Notes: generated by a model from the letters alone, not told the origin. Counted from the first letter of the stretch, positions 47,901 to 59,360 are shown. The stretch: 64,000 bases of DNA from Ancylostoma caninum (GCA_037903475.1 JBAJFG010000409.1:682001-746000), one strand, 5' to 3'. Program-made: numbers and translations.

Positions 47901-50900
47901 GACCCGAGAAAAATTTACATTATGACCACCACGCTATGCTCGGCATACTTGTGACCGAATCGAATATATCCGAAGAAATGTTCGAATAATTGAATATTCG
48001 AACAACTCATGCATTCGGTTCATTGAGAAAAGGAGAAATTCGAACAGTTCATTCATTCGGGTGATTCATAACATGAATTATTTGAACTAATCGTTTATTC
48101 AACCGAAAAAAAGCGAGCATTCGAGCAATTCGCCTAGATCTTCCGAAACTGGTGGGTGTGGGTTAGAACCACCATTTTACATGAAACTGATAACTACATA
48201 TTAGGTGCGTGCAAAAGTTCCGGGGCAGTTCCACCTCATTTTTCAAAGCGCCATAACTTGACTCAAAGTCAGCAATTTTGTTCAAAACAAAAAGCATTGG
48301 CATCTGCGTAATGTTGCCAATATGGCACAGAAATAATTTTTCAGGGAGCTAAAAATTTGACGGGGTACACCTATGATAATGGCGCACACCGTTTTCCATT
48401 AGGGTCTGTTCATTAAAAGTTTTACAGCGGAGGTAAAGCCATGGAAGGTTGAAATGGGGGTGCTCTGTTAGAGGCAGGTATAGGGAGTAATATAGGTTAG
48501 GCTAGAATTTCGGAGCACGAATGGCCAATTCTTTATACGGTTGACACTGCAACATGCTGGTGTGCGCTATCCCACAGCACGCTATCCACGCTATCCAACA
48601 GACCACATATTTCCGCCTGTCTCGGCCCTATGCTCAAGAGTTTTCCCGTGAATACTTCAGGGAAAAGAAACTATTATACTATACAGCGATTATTGTGCAT
48701 TCATAAGAAAACAAATTCAATGCAGATGAGTCACGTTGCTGACTATGAAAGGTCAAAATTTTTTTAAAGAAGGTAATGATGGTTCGGCCATTTTTAAGGT
48801 GGCTGGCAGGGGCCCGGACTTTGGGATGACCTCCTCCTGTTGTCGTACCTGACCGATTCTCTATCAACAATAGCAATTCTTCCATGAAACGATTTGTTAG
48901 AAAATCTGGAGATCGAATATCTGCAGGCTTGCCAATGTGGACGTTGGTGCTCTTCGCTCAACTCACGCGAAATCCATCTACTCACCTTCCCCTTCTTACC
49001 GATTTTCTTCAAGTGACGAGGCACTGTTGACTAAATACTCCGTAATGTCTTGCGCACTTTGCACAAGGTCTGGTTCAACCTCCTCTTTCTTGACGCTTTT
49101 GCGATGGCCAAATCTCTGACCAACTTGTGAAGCACTTTACAGACTCTCATCTCCGCTCAGAATTCCTAGGAAGCGTCGAGCACCTGGCGTTTTAGAGAAC
49201 ATGCTCTCCACAAATGCACTATTGATGCTATGGGTCGCTTCTCTTGTTAGTCTTCTAGATTTGATTTTATAAAGCGAAATTCCCCAAATTATTGCACAGC
49301 TCATAGCATTGGTTTTACACCCATAACAGAGCAACGCTGTAACCTAGACCCGAGCCAGAAGTAGTGTAGGTAGCAGATTTTTCAGGCTACCAGCATACAT
49401 GAAAAAGGCTGCAGGATATCGTAAACGAAGGGAGCAAAACGATGTTGAACGGTAAAATATCACCAACTGCCCCGGAACTTTTGCACGCACCTAATACTAT
49501 GATATCAAAAAAAAAATCAAAAACAAAAATAGATGCAACGTGAAGATGCCAAGTTCTCGTAATTAATTATTTAATTGCAATGCCGACTGTGTGTGAACGA
49601 CAATTCGAAACCCTCAAACGTGCAGGTCCAGGAACCGAATATTCAAGTCGAATATATTCATTCATCCGACCTCCAGAATATTCTACTATTCGAGCTAATC
49701 GTTCAATCGGGTAGTGCGGAATGTTTGATATTCGAACAATTCATTCGTTCGCTCATTACAAAAGTGGAATATTCGAAATATTCATATTCCGAATAAATGA
49801 AAACTGCCAATATTCGAATTATTCAAAAGTTCGAATATTTGAAAAAAACGTCGAATATTCCCAAGTACAATGCTCGGGTCACCTGGTAAATTCCCTCGGG
49901 AGACCTGGTGTATTCCCTAGGGTCTCTCAGAGTATACGTTCAACTATCAGGGAGAAGACCACGCCCAAACACCTGGTTCCTCGGGTCATCCTATCGGAAT
50001 GAAAATTTCTTTGGTTCACCACGTATTCTTGCCTGAGATTAGTCGTCTACCCAATTGGAAAGTGTTTTGTACATGTAAGTCACCTCACTGTCCTCATTGT
50101 TGACAACACATCGGTGGCGATTTGAGTGAGTTTTGAAGCCTGTTCCCGGGTCGATTTCGAAAGTTCCTATAGCAACAAGAATTCCGTTATATATGAATTT
50201 TGAGAGTGAGAGGAACCACTCACGCTGTGGAAATTTCCATAGACCTCGAATATAATGTATGACAAAGGGGAGGTGATTAGAGCGAGCTGAAACATGTCAC
50301 GTTTAGCTTCATTTCGCTTTTGTACAAAAATATTTATGTTAGTTAACATTTATGTACTGTTTGAATGTTGCGTTACCCATATAGTCTGTTAACTCAGAGA
50401 GGGCCGATAGAGGGATTTTGTCCGCAACCGCGGCAGACATAGTGTGGGCATGGTCCTCCGGTTGTTTTTCTTTCAAATTCCTTAGTTTTTGAGTGTTTTC
50501 TTTTTCTTTCTCGAGTTTTTCTATTAGGATTCACTATGCAGAGCTGATGATTTCCATCTCATTTTCTTTGTTTCCTTGTCGTCCCTCGTTTGTTCTCTTC
50601 CATATTTGATTGCGCAAACGGCAAAGAAATGAGCGACGGCAATGAAAAAGTAAAATTAGGATAAGAATCATTATTTATGCACGGCAAATGCCTGTGCTAA
50701 AGCTCAAGAGAGGAAATAAGAAATCAAACACTAAAGGGAATCAGTTTGAAAAAATAAAAACTAGTAAAGCACAGGAGGACCACTGTACCTGCAGGTATTG
50801 CGAGCGAAGCCCCCTCCCCCTCCTCGGCCCTCCCTTAGTAAACAGACTATACGTAGTTTACGTTAAGTGAAAAGATTTCATGGGAACCAGACGTTGAAAA

Positions 50901-53900
50901 TAACTGAACTTCAAATTATGGATACTTTGGAAAGGCAAATTGTCAGGCTTGGAGTTCTGCCTTTCCGAAACGTCTTAATAACCTCATCTAATCTCCGAAA
51001 AAAAGGGGATGAGAGGAATTTTTTCCTTAAGAAGCAGCTTTTTCCAAGTACATGAGTATAAATTCCTTACCACCGTCATTCTCCACGAGTAAAGAAGTAT
51101 AAATGACAGCGAACTGAGAGCAAGGACAACGCTTTGAATGAAGGTGGTTAAATTATTTGCCACAGCTCCAGAAGCGGTGTCGCAGTCATCTGTCAGCCGA
51201 GAGACCAACTTTCCTAAAACAGTCAACTCCGTGACAGCTTCGTGCCTTGATTCTACATTCCTTGTATAATAAGGTGAACGCACCGGAAGGATTAGCGTCA
51301 AAAAAGGCGATGTCCTTATTGACAAGCGACTTGAAGAGATCCAACTTCATCTTGCGACCTACCAACGATGTCGCATAATGCATACAAGCACTAGAGAGTC
51401 CACCAAAAATATTACTGGAAAACAGAAAAAGTAGGCGGAGTTAGGACCATCTTGATGCGAAGGTCCTTACGATATGAAACCAGCGCCAAACTGGTATACA
51501 ATCGCTAAGAGAAGGGTGTAATAGCCTTTCCTGCCAACTGCTGTGTCGATGACGTAACCCTTTGCGGATGGTTCGAGTATCTCGGCTAAACATGGAAATT
51601 CTAGGTTTGAAACAACGAATCGAGAGGTTATTCATGGTATCACTCTCTGAACAGCTTATCTGAAGAACTGGTATAGTCCCGCGTGCCCTGCGCTGTTTAA
51701 CCCTGACAACCGCACCCCTTCTCGCGGGTTTCCACATCTTTTCAAATTCTAGCTCATTTATCTGCTCCAAAATTTTTGTAAGAATGCCCCAACATAGCTT
51801 TCCATATCATCATATCAACGTGAAAAATATTTTCACGTTACCATCTAAGAAAACTTTTGAGATCATTAAGGTGGAGTCTCTTCCTAAACTTAAGCATGTG
51901 GAGAAAGGTGCAGCTCACTGGTGACCCACACGGTCGTCAATAGGATAATATAAACTGTTTGCACATTTTCAGGAGAGAACATTCTTTTTTTAAATTCTTC
52001 TACATAGAGGATACTGGGAAGGACGCTCACGCTGTTGGAGCCGCAGTGTCTAGTTCGTTGGTAGTCCAGCAAACTGGAAGGAACTGTAAATGATGGACGG
52101 ATTGAGTTCTACTGACAAAACCGCAAAAAAAACTTGGTGCAACTGCCTGTTCAGTGACATTCATAGTACACGTCAGTGCTTCAGCTCTTGAGAATGTAGC
52201 CTACTTCGAAACCCATAAACGATGGAGGGGAAAGGGCGAAAATCGATCTAGTGATCCTGATTGCCATAGGTTCCTCAAGTCACACTGAACTAGTCTCAAA
52301 TAAAGTATGCCGTTGAAATGAGGACTTCTGCGCCCAGCTTGGTTTTATGAGGAATCGGAAGGGAAAAGAGGGGTGATTTTGTGGTTAACATTTTCCCAAA
52401 TTCACAAGAGTCACACTCGGTGAAAACACCACAAACGCCAGGGGGTACGATCGTGAGCGCGAGAAATGGCAGACAGAGAATATTTGTCAGTTTTTCAAGA
52501 GGTGCTAAAAATAGCGCTACGTCAAAAGTTGCTGACTAGGGAGGTGCAAGGGGCCAGGCTCGCAAATCGGAATGAAACCTATCTGGCATGAATCTTTTTA
52601 TGAGAAGGTGCTACACCATGTATTTCATTACTGCCCTCGATTCCAAAGAATAGAATTCCTACCGCACCACTGACATACTGACATACCAGCCATGGAATAA
52701 CTAGACTATATTAAACGTGGTTTATTCCCTCGGTTCGCTATAAAATTCCGTGGCTGGTGCGTCAATAAGAATAGGTATGGTCTTCTAACCTCTTAAGTTT
52801 GACTTCAACAACGTAGTTAGAATAAAAATACTGGGAAGCAAAACAGGGGCTCATGAGGGGGTTCAAACCCCCGACCCTCTGGCTAACAGTCCAGCTTCCC
52901 AGTCTTCCCCACTATGTCACCCCATCGCTAACAATTTGGTGCTGTAACGCATATAGTGTACCGGCGGAATTCCTATTTTAACTGAGGGAGTTATGAAATA
53001 TATACTGTAGCACCTTCTCAAACAAAGGTTCTAGCCAGATAGGTTTCATTCCTATCTGTGATTAATCTGTGGTTGAATTGCCCTTTAACCAAAGGAGTTT
53101 TTTTGGTCTTGGATTATTTTGTGTTTCACATGGCTGAAATCGAAGTGAATGGCTGTCTAGACGCGGAGATACGGTTTGGCGAGAAAAACAGAGCTTCAAA
53201 TGCTATGCGCGAGAACTGGTCCCTGGAACTCTTCGGCTTTAACACTTGTTCAGGCAGTTTCTTGCCATTCTGAAGTGTCCCCTCATTCGTTGTAAACTGA
53301 ATACTATGCAGCATAACAAATGCGTTGTACATGCTGCAAGGGAAGAGTTCTCGCGACTCACGTGCTGAAAATTACCTGGTACTTGTATAAACATAAGGGC
53401 AAATCCTGCTGAATACCACATCCACTGTTCCTTGCAATAGCTCGAAATAAACAAAATCTGTTCGTAAGCTGAGACATGTTCCTGGTCATCGAAATCTGCA
53501 AATACAATTGAGTGAAAACTCCAGAATGAGGAGATTTTTCTTCACTCCGCCCACATACAGTGGACGTAAATGGCTTTGGCCCATTCGCGGCCTCGAGGAA
53601 GACGCCGCGCAACCGCGCCGCGCGCGCCGTAACCGATGTTTCTGCTGCTGTTATGCTATTTCTACCAGTTTTTCTACCCGATTTCAAGGATTTTCGATCA
53701 AATCGGGAAGAAAAGAGCTTAGAAATAGCATTCCGGCGGCAGGCCACCGAATGGCCGCGTGCGCGGTGCGGTCGCGCTGCGTCCTTCTCGAGGCCGCAGA
53801 TGGGCCACCGCCATTGCCGTTCACTGTATGTACGCACCTTCTCCATCTGAGTCTTCCTGATCTTTTGGTGAAATACTGTCTTTTGGTGAGATCATAGATT

Positions 53901-54282
53901 TGTAGATCAAATAACCCGTGATAGCAGTAGCAGTTAGAGACCATAGTAATGATAATATAACGCCTAACTCTCTTAAGAGTGTCATATCTTCGGCGAGACA
54001 TAGGACTTTGAAGAGAGTAAAGACGTAGGAGAATAGAGTTACTAGCCAGCACATCCGTGAATTCTTGGCGGATGTGAGATTTTCTGTGGCAATGGCGAGG
54101 AAGACCAGAGATCGTAGAAAGGCTAGCAGTACGAGATCGATTCCACTTGTGAATATTGAATAATTTGCAATCCATTGTCCCTCCGGATGATAATAAGTAC
54201 AAAGTATGGATGAAACCAGGATATCAGCGCTTATACCCGACACAAAGAAAGCCGTAGAATGAAGGGCGCATCTTATGTTCAT
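39701..54282 (-). CDS. TAP-like half ABC transporter (HAF-4/HAF-9/ABCB9 type)
   Basis: Minus-strand exons, 5' to 3': 54288-53838, 53495-53376, 51585-51471, 51414-51284, 51213-51071, 50286-50224, 50166-50084, 47828-47751, 47058-46961, 46818-46751, 46610-46557, 46505-46374, 46301-46128, 45727-45538, 41976-41850, 40401-40302 and 39781-39701 (stop TAA). All phases agree and give 733 residues from the ATG at 54282. TMD0 with about four helices covers 1-140, the core TMD 165-450, the NBD 480-733. Walker A is GPSGGGKST (526-534), Q-loop Gln 574, signature LSGGQ (630-634), Walker B LILDE with catalytic Glu 655, H-loop His 686. All ATPase residues are present. Half transporters dimerise; TAPL/HAF-4/HAF-9 relatives act in lysosome-related organelles and export peptides. 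The member within the HAF family is not settled. Confidence 0.9.
42025..42045 (-). repeat. TTTATT tract, possible LINE tail
   Basis: A short TTTTTATTTATTTATTC tract on the plus strand just upstream of exon 41976 (in the intron). It resembles the tails at 15.1 and 20.7 kb. Confidence 0.35.
42600..45110. repeat. GC-rich 60-bp minisatellite in the signature-motif intron of the ABC gene
   Basis: About 33 units of about 60 bp at 42600-44650, built on CCGATGGAGAAAAGGCCCGC and CGTGGCCCAGTGCTGTGGGG, then increasingly diverged units to about 45110. Two main variants occur, GGGTCCACCGATGG and GGGTCCAGCTATGG, and the junction trinucleotides vary (AAGAAAC, GAGACAC, ATGAGGT, ATGACAT). The 60-bp period equals 20 codons and the unit lacks stops in several frames. 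This explains the 887-residue minus and 611-residue plus open frames; neither is a gene. Confidence 0.95.
45538..46505 (-). CDS. NBD first half: A-loop, Walker A, Q-loop
   Basis: Exon 46505-46374 encodes the linker and the A-loop region NFAYPSRSN, where the Tyr stacks on ATP. Exon 46301-46128 carries GPSGGGKST, a normal Walker A. Exon 45727-45538 carries [15 protein letters not shown] (Q-loop) and ends ERGAQLS plus one base of the next Gly codon. The signature motif is therefore split by the next, 3.5-kb intron. Confidence 0.92.
47186..47660. mobile_element. Diverged foldback MITE in an ABC intron
   Basis: The arms pair imperfectly over about 130 bp. GGGCGGAGCCAAAGG at 47321-47335 pairs with CCTTTGGCTCCGCCCC at 47503-47518, and outer arms pair GTGGTATGCGTGATTC with GGAACCACATATACCA. 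No coding capacity. Confidence 0.6.
47950..48130. repeat. AATATTCGAA-type repeat left of the mariner
   Basis: Repeated TTCGAATAATTGAATATTCG-like words, continued at 49600-49870 on the other side of the mariner. Confidence 0.6.
48201..49494 (-). mobile_element. mariner transposon, perfect 30-bp TIRs, transposase decayed
   Basis: Ends TTAGGTGCGTGCAAAAGTTC (30 bp, identical complements at 48201-48230 and 49465-49494) are flanked by TA on both sides. The 1294-bp length is standard for mariner. Minus-strand remnants include [27 protein letters not shown] (the HLK-x-x-GK-x-x-K-x-x-x-WV-x-x-EL pattern) and [11 protein letters not shown] (the YDN-x-RR-x-x-W region). They sit in different frames with stops, so no functional protein is encoded here. 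Confidence 0.9.
49600..49870. repeat. AATATTCGAA-type repeat right of the mariner
   Basis: Dense TATTCGAATA/ATTCGAAATATTCATATTCC words. With 47950-48130 it suggests that the mariner landed inside one longer repeat tract. Confidence 0.6.
50084..51585 (-). CDS. Core transmembrane exons of the half ABC transporter
   Basis: Exons 51585-51471, 51414-51284, 51213-51071, 50286-50224 and 50166-50084 encode TMD1 through the intracellular loop. Landmarks are KGYVIDTAV (end of TM1 loop), [20 protein letters not shown] (coupling helix, the R-x-x-LF-x-x-L-x-x-x-x-I-x-FFD pattern) and [12 protein letters not shown] (the S-R-L-x-x-D pattern). Next come a long hydrophobic helix ending YSWRMTV, and [12 protein letters not shown] (the E/D-x-L-x-x-x-R-T-V-R pattern). 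Each fits the ABCB family order. Introns here are short (56-81 bp) except the 784-bp one at 50287-51070. Confidence 0.88.
52569..53052. mobile_element. Foldback element with long TIRs and a tRNA-like core
   Basis: GGAATGAAACCTATCTGGC at the left is complementary to the right end, and the pairing extends about 65 bp (GAGAAGGTGCTACA, TATTTCAT) and further inward through AATAGAATTCCTACCGC. The middle carries the tRNA-like segment at 52846-52923. It lies in the second intron of the ABC gene. No coding capacity. Confidence 0.75.
52846..52923 (-). ncRNA. tRNA-like sequence (tRNA pseudogene or SINE head)
   Basis: On the minus strand, GGGGTGACATAGTGGGGAAG is followed by CTGGACTGTTAGCCAG and then GGGGGTTTGAACCCCC. 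The last is a perfect 5-bp T stem with a TTTGAAC loop, and a box-B-like GGTTTGAAC. The anticodon arm has a 4-bp stem with an 8-base loop holding GTT (Asn-like). The acceptor ends GGGG/CCCC pair partly. These defects argue against a working tRNA. Confidence 0.5.
53558..53826. mobile_element. TA-flanked Tc-like foldback MITE
   Basis: CAGTGGACGTAAATGGCTTT pairs with the complement of the right end (CAGTGAACGGCAATGGCGGT), and the arms continue through GCGGCCTCGAG for about 70 bp. TA stands on both sides. It lies in the first ABC intron, ending 12 bp from the donor of the TMD0 exon. Open frames on both strands are artefacts of the arms. Confidence 0.85.
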
Positions 54283-54288
54283 GTGCTC
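53838..54288 (-). CDS. TMD0 exon of the half ABC transporter
   Basis: The exon opens after CAATATTTTCAG with GAGCAC and then ATG at 54282. It encodes four hydrophobic segments at roughly residues 10-30, 42-66, 82-102 and 112-138, followed by an acidic linker with a duplicated SISPKD motif. A four-helix N-terminal extension before the core TMD is the hallmark of TAP/TAPL-type transporters and usually drives targeting or partner binding. The donor GAAG|GTGCGT leaves phase 1 and lies about 10 bp from a foldback element. Confidence 0.85.
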
Positions 54289-54298
54289 CTGAAAATAT
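54289..54298 (-). promoter_or_regulatory. Likely spliced-leader or cis acceptor before the ABC start codon
   Basis: The minus strand reads ATATTTTCAG directly before GAGCACATG. A strong nematode acceptor 6 bp upstream of the start codon is the usual geometry of SL trans-splicing. A cis-spliced 5' UTR exon is equally possible: CCCAC|GTAAGT at 55275 could be its donor, but its frame would not stay open into this exon. Confidence 0.45.
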
Positions 54299-57200
54299 TG
54301 ATGGGAATTGCAAATGGAGGATTCCTTTCAGGACACCCACGTTTATTATACATAGTTCTATGTCATGTGATGATGAGTACAACAAGAAGGACATTTTAAA
54401 GAATGTATGCAAACACAATGCGTTGTTTTTCTTAGCATTGGCACTATCTAGAACATCGGAATATGTATGTAGGCTACGACCTCCCAAAATGTCGTTCATG
54501 AAAGGTCACTCAAAGGGTAGCAACCAAACTACTTATTTCTGGCTCGGCCAAGTCTCTTATGTAGGTTAGAGGTGATGTCTCATCTCAGGATAGATATCGA
54601 ATATTCGAGGTGGGCCAAAATTGCGGGCGCAAACATAGAGGCTCTATATAACAGCTAGGAAAAAAGCTTAGAGATCCATTTCTGAAATGAAGCTTTCCAT
54701 TTTACTGTCTGAAAAATATAATCACATTTTCTCAATTCCTTCATCATCTGCGGAAACTGCACCGAAGAACTTGGCTTTTTTTTAAATATTTACACTGCTC
54801 TCAGAGAACTTTTACTCCAGAGATTCCGCAATTCCGCAATTTTGTAACGATGAGAAAATTTCGGCATAAGAAACGAGAAATTTGCGCTAGTGAGACGTGA
54901 ACATATTCAGTAGAATGAGGCACTCTGGGCCCAACGGTGCAAAACTTACTCTAAAATCTTCTGATAGGTCTTCTCCGGCATTTTGCTAGATAGTGACAAT
55001 TATACCTCTTCTAATCTTTGAATCAAAAATTTCAGGAAGGATTTTCTGTACTGAGGGGGAATTGAGGAAAATCCTCCCGAAATATACCAATGTTTCAGTG
55101 GATACTTTCCTGCTGTCAATAAAGGTATCGTCACAGTGAAAGGTCACGGTGTGCGGATGATTATTAGCCTGTTTATCATAGTATGTTCATATACTCCGAG
55201 AATAGGGGTCGACCAGACCATTCCGAGTAGCACGCCATACATATATGTATGTATGGCACAGAACTGGAACTTACGTGGGCTTAACCTCTGAGCATACGGC
55301 CAAAATGTTATTCACATTGAAACGGACTTCCACTCGCAAACTGCCCTCTGATGTTAGAAAACAAGAGATTATCTGTTGATTACATCCATACCATGTTAGA
55401 ATCGGATGAGAACCTATTATCAAGAGCACTAGACTCGTTTGCTGATCTTCCATCCTAGCGTTAGTGATAAAAAAAGAGTAGTAGAGAATTGAGATTAATA
55501 AAAAAAAACAAACAACTAGCACACAACTTCCGGAAAATGAGAATAAACCAGAAAAAAAAAGAATTTGACGTGATTTGTTGGAGAACACTTCCAGTACTTT
55601 GAAATCAACCAATATCCAACAAGAAACAGTGGTCCATGGAATTTCCCGCTATTCCAGAAAACAAGGAAAAGCATTTTTGTAACGAGTATGGGTGAGCAAG
55701 TAATAGCACAAACGTTAAAACTGTTTGCCGAACCTGTGCGGCAAGGTACAATCGATACCAGACGTCGGGCTGTGCGTATGTCGGTCTCTTAGTTACTAAG
55801 ACGAATGCAAAGCACAAAAATCACCTCAAATCCAGGCAATTTTCTATTTTGTACCAGACGACGTAGTGGGCGTGGCTTCCTGATTGTGCAACATTTCATG
55901 GAATTTGTGTAATGCAGTGAGTCACCACCACTTGGTAACTTTTTTTTTGTTGAAGTGGCATGACTTGCTTAGTGCTGTGATCTTAGTAAGGCAAAACATG
56001 ATTGGACCAAAGAGATGATCAAATCTAGAATCAGCGTTATTTCTTACTCAGTTCACTGCTGCTACTTATGTAGCATGAGCTATAATAAGCAGATGAGGAC
56101 GCTGGTTAACAAGAAACTATGCTTAGAAGCAGATGATGGAACAAGATCAGACTCAGTTAAAAGTAGAACTGCTTGCCTGAATCCGTGGAATTCATCAAAA
56201 GGAAGGGCTCGCTTAATTTTTTCACATACGAACTAAAGTGTGAATAATGAAGTCCACGCACCACAAATGTGAGACCGACACGGGGAATAGTGACTCATCT
56301 GCTGACATAAGTACTACTTATTTTAGACATCTAATCCCAGCCTGAATCCTGGCCAATCGCGGCGGCAGCGTAGAGTGGTCCTTGTAACAATTGGCATTCC
56401 CCATATGGACTAACATTCAAAGTCGAACTAATCTCTTAGTCAAAAAGCCTCAGATCTCAGAACGGCCTGAGACCATTTTCATGTACCTACTGGAACTGCG
56501 GATGATTTCCACCTCTTACTGATTTCCATGGACATCCTGGAACTTTAAATCTTATTAGTGGCAAGTTGGGATCGTTAGGCCTAATCGATGCAGAAGGAGC
56601 ACAGCATATGCACATATTGTCGACAGATTACTGACAAGGGAAGGATATTTGGTGGCCATGGCCATTCATGATGCGATGTGGACGATTAGATGCAGTTTTT
56701 GACGCTGATTTCGAATCAGTACTCCAAATTTCCTGAGGAGTTCTGTATAGTAAGTTCAGCTATTTCTTTCGCGCTTATTTAAGATAGAGTACTCATGCGT
56801 TGGCTCCAGGATATGCTTGGTAGCTGTTTTAGCGTCTTCAAACCCAAACCTTTCAACACTTAAGGAGAGAACAAAGGCACTGATTGTGTGCTGGCGGAGC
56901 AGCTGAAAACCTCAGAAAATTTAGACTACGGATCCGAAATCAGCATTTTTTCCTACTTAGGTGAGATATCGGTCTCGGGAATATTATACCTGTACATTCA
57001 CCGGAAAATTTCAACACAGTTGTGCAGACATTTATGAAGAAATCACAGCGTCTTCCATGGCGGAAATCGTTCTTTCACCTGTAAGCTGGAGCTTCCTTAC
57101 CCTTTCAGAAGCGTTGATGCTCCTGAATGAATTATAATTGTAGCGACTACTGGTCATAACTGAATTGTTAGTTAGTACACTCATCATTCGTCTTCCACAT

Positions 57201-58640
57201 GCACATCTTCTCCAGCAATCTGTAGTATTTACGAATTTGGCAGGGTAAGAAAGATTAACCCTTCTGCACTAGGATCCTAGAAGTGTCCTCCATGTTATGA
57301 TGAATGAGATGGTGGTGAACTTTCACATTCAACTTATAGTAACACAACGAATGATGCTGGTATAACTGTTCTAAATGTTATACATTTGACCTATAGAAAA
57401 TGGGTATTTAGTTTTCCAGCTATTCTCAGCTACGTCTTCTGGTTCTGTCCAAACCCTACGATCGTCATTATTGTACCAAGTGTTTGACGTTGTACTCTGA
57501 AAAGTAGAACTTTTGCTCATTATCTCTTCGATCTGGAAATTATTCTGGTTTCGCGGAAAAGAGCGGCAAAATTTTTATTGAGATAAGATTCAACTTCAAG
57601 CGATGCGTGAGGTTCGACGTTGAAGACAAGGACTTATGGTTACTCCCAGAACAGCTCCCATTTTATGCGCTCAATTTTTGCGTTCAAGTAACGAAATTCA
57701 CTTTTCATGCAGTGATCAGACCCAAAACATGCTTAGAAGAAAATTTGGCAGGAGGAGGTTTCTCCATCTTCAACGGTCGTCAGCGACAGAGGTAGAAGTT
57801 TATGAATTTGTTAAATGGCACTTCTATGTGAATATTGTTTACCTTCCATTGCTCTAGCTCTCAATCCGTATGTCAGAGTTCCGTGCAATAAAAGCAATAG
57901 GAAGTTATTTTCTGACATATATGCAAGCTACCCTGTCGAACGCATGCACCGTTATAAGAGAAATTTCGAGAAAATTCCCAAAAGAAATACAGGTTTACCC
58001 GGAGAAAGTTCAAAACATTAAGATATATCGTCATGTATTGTAATAGTCTGGTACATAATTACAGTTGTTTTCGAACATGACTCTAACACAGCTGCTTAGG
58101 TCTAAAAACATCCCAGGGATCAGCGTTCAGTAAAAGTGTAAGTTACTTTCGTTTTAATCTTGTGATACAACGCGTTGGTATTGTAGTTTCTCACAATGCG
58201 TTGGTGCTCAATGAAAAAGAGGAAGCAAAGCCTCCCAGTCTTCCTTCCCGACAGCACCATGCATTTCTCGAAAACAAATCTGATTAGGTTGACATTCAAG
58301 TATTAGAAGCCGAACTGAACATTCCAATTCTTACCTTTCTGTGATATACAAGCTAAGAATAGCTCTAGTTCCAATCTACTGTTTTTTACAAGTTTTCTAC
58401 ATGTTTTCTTCCAGTGTTTGTTTGTACGTGTCGGAGCTCCTTGCATGCATAGAGATATTTGTAATTGGAGCTCGATCATCAATAGTGAGTTTCCCTTTGA
58501 CATACTGAATTGATTTAGTGAGTTCCACTTACCTTACTGATGAGCGTACGAGGAAACTCACTTTTGTGTTCAGTTTTCGCAAAAAGTTCGTGCACGAAAC
58601 GAAAACTAGACAGACAATAGTGATGTGAAAATTTAGTATA
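54299..58640. other. Mostly unassigned intergenic DNA; hydrophobic open frames on the minus strand at 55817-55271
   Basis: Minus 55817-55605 and 55612-55271 overlap and encode hydrophobic stretches, the second ending at a good donor (CCCAC|GTAAGT). This could be a decayed membrane protein or a 5' UTR exon of the ABC gene. The palindrome CATACATATATGTATG is at 55240-55255. Another minus open frame (58503-58303) ends at AAAG|GTAAGA but has no recognisable motif. Confidence 0.3.
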
Positions 58641-58644
58641 ACTA

Positions 58645-59360
58645 GATGGTGTACCCGGCTTCGCGTTCAATTTCTCCCGGCCTTTTAAAGCTGATCCCAA
58701 CACTTGTTAAACCAAAAAATCTTTTCAGAATATTCATCATTTCGTTATCAGCTTAAGTGACCCTTCTTCATTCCGTCTCCTCCCTCAAAAAATGGTTTAA
58801 GTTGCTTGCCTGGTGGATATATTCTTCTAAAATGCTTGCCTCATCCACTTTCAGCGTTTCGAAAAACCCCAGAAGGCACGTTTTCACCGAGCCGTGTGCA
58901 GGAATGCCGGAAAATCGATAAAACAGATAAATCGATATTTCGGTCAAAACGGTTGTCATATCCGTGTCCAGTGCACTGAGATACCCCAGTAGACATGTTT
59001 TTGCCAGCCCGTGGGCAAGAATAGCGAAAAATCAATAAAATCGATAAATCGATAATTTGGAGCAAAACGGTTGTGATATTCGTGTTCAGCGTATTGAGGA
59101 ACCCTAGTAGGCATGTTCTCGCCAGTCCCTGGGCAAAAATAGCGAAAAAATCAATAAAATCGAAATAATCGATAAACCAATCGATAATCTCAGGTGCAAG
59201 GTAGCCTATAACCTCCGCCGGCCGCTGGAGAGTCTACATGCAAAATTTGGTCCGAATCGGTTGATGCTGCGCGATTTCTATTCGAAACATACAAACATAC
59301 ATACACACAAACACACAAACATACAAACACACAAACTTTCACTTTTATATATGCAGATTT
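58645..59360 (-). mobile_element. Non-autonomous repeat with internal about 120-bp tandem units
   Basis: Starts GATGGTGTACCCGGCTTCGC and ends in an ACATACAAACACACAAAC tract with TTTCACTTTTATATATGCAG. This is the layout of a common invertebrate interspersed repeat (family knowledge). Between them three units of about 115-125 bp recur, each with an AAAACGGTTGT, a GGGCAAnAATAGCGAAAAATC and a TCGATAAATCGATA part (58850-59190). Confidence 0.65.

Noticed and set aside
52846..52923. Functional tRNA-Asn
   Set aside because: The anticodon arm has an 8-base loop with a 4-bp stem and the T loop has T for the invariant C, so it is listed only as tRNA-like.
53358..53897. Long frames on both strands around the first ABC intron
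   Set aside because: Produced by the arms of the TA-flanked MITE; only 53495-53376 and 54288-53838 are supported exons.
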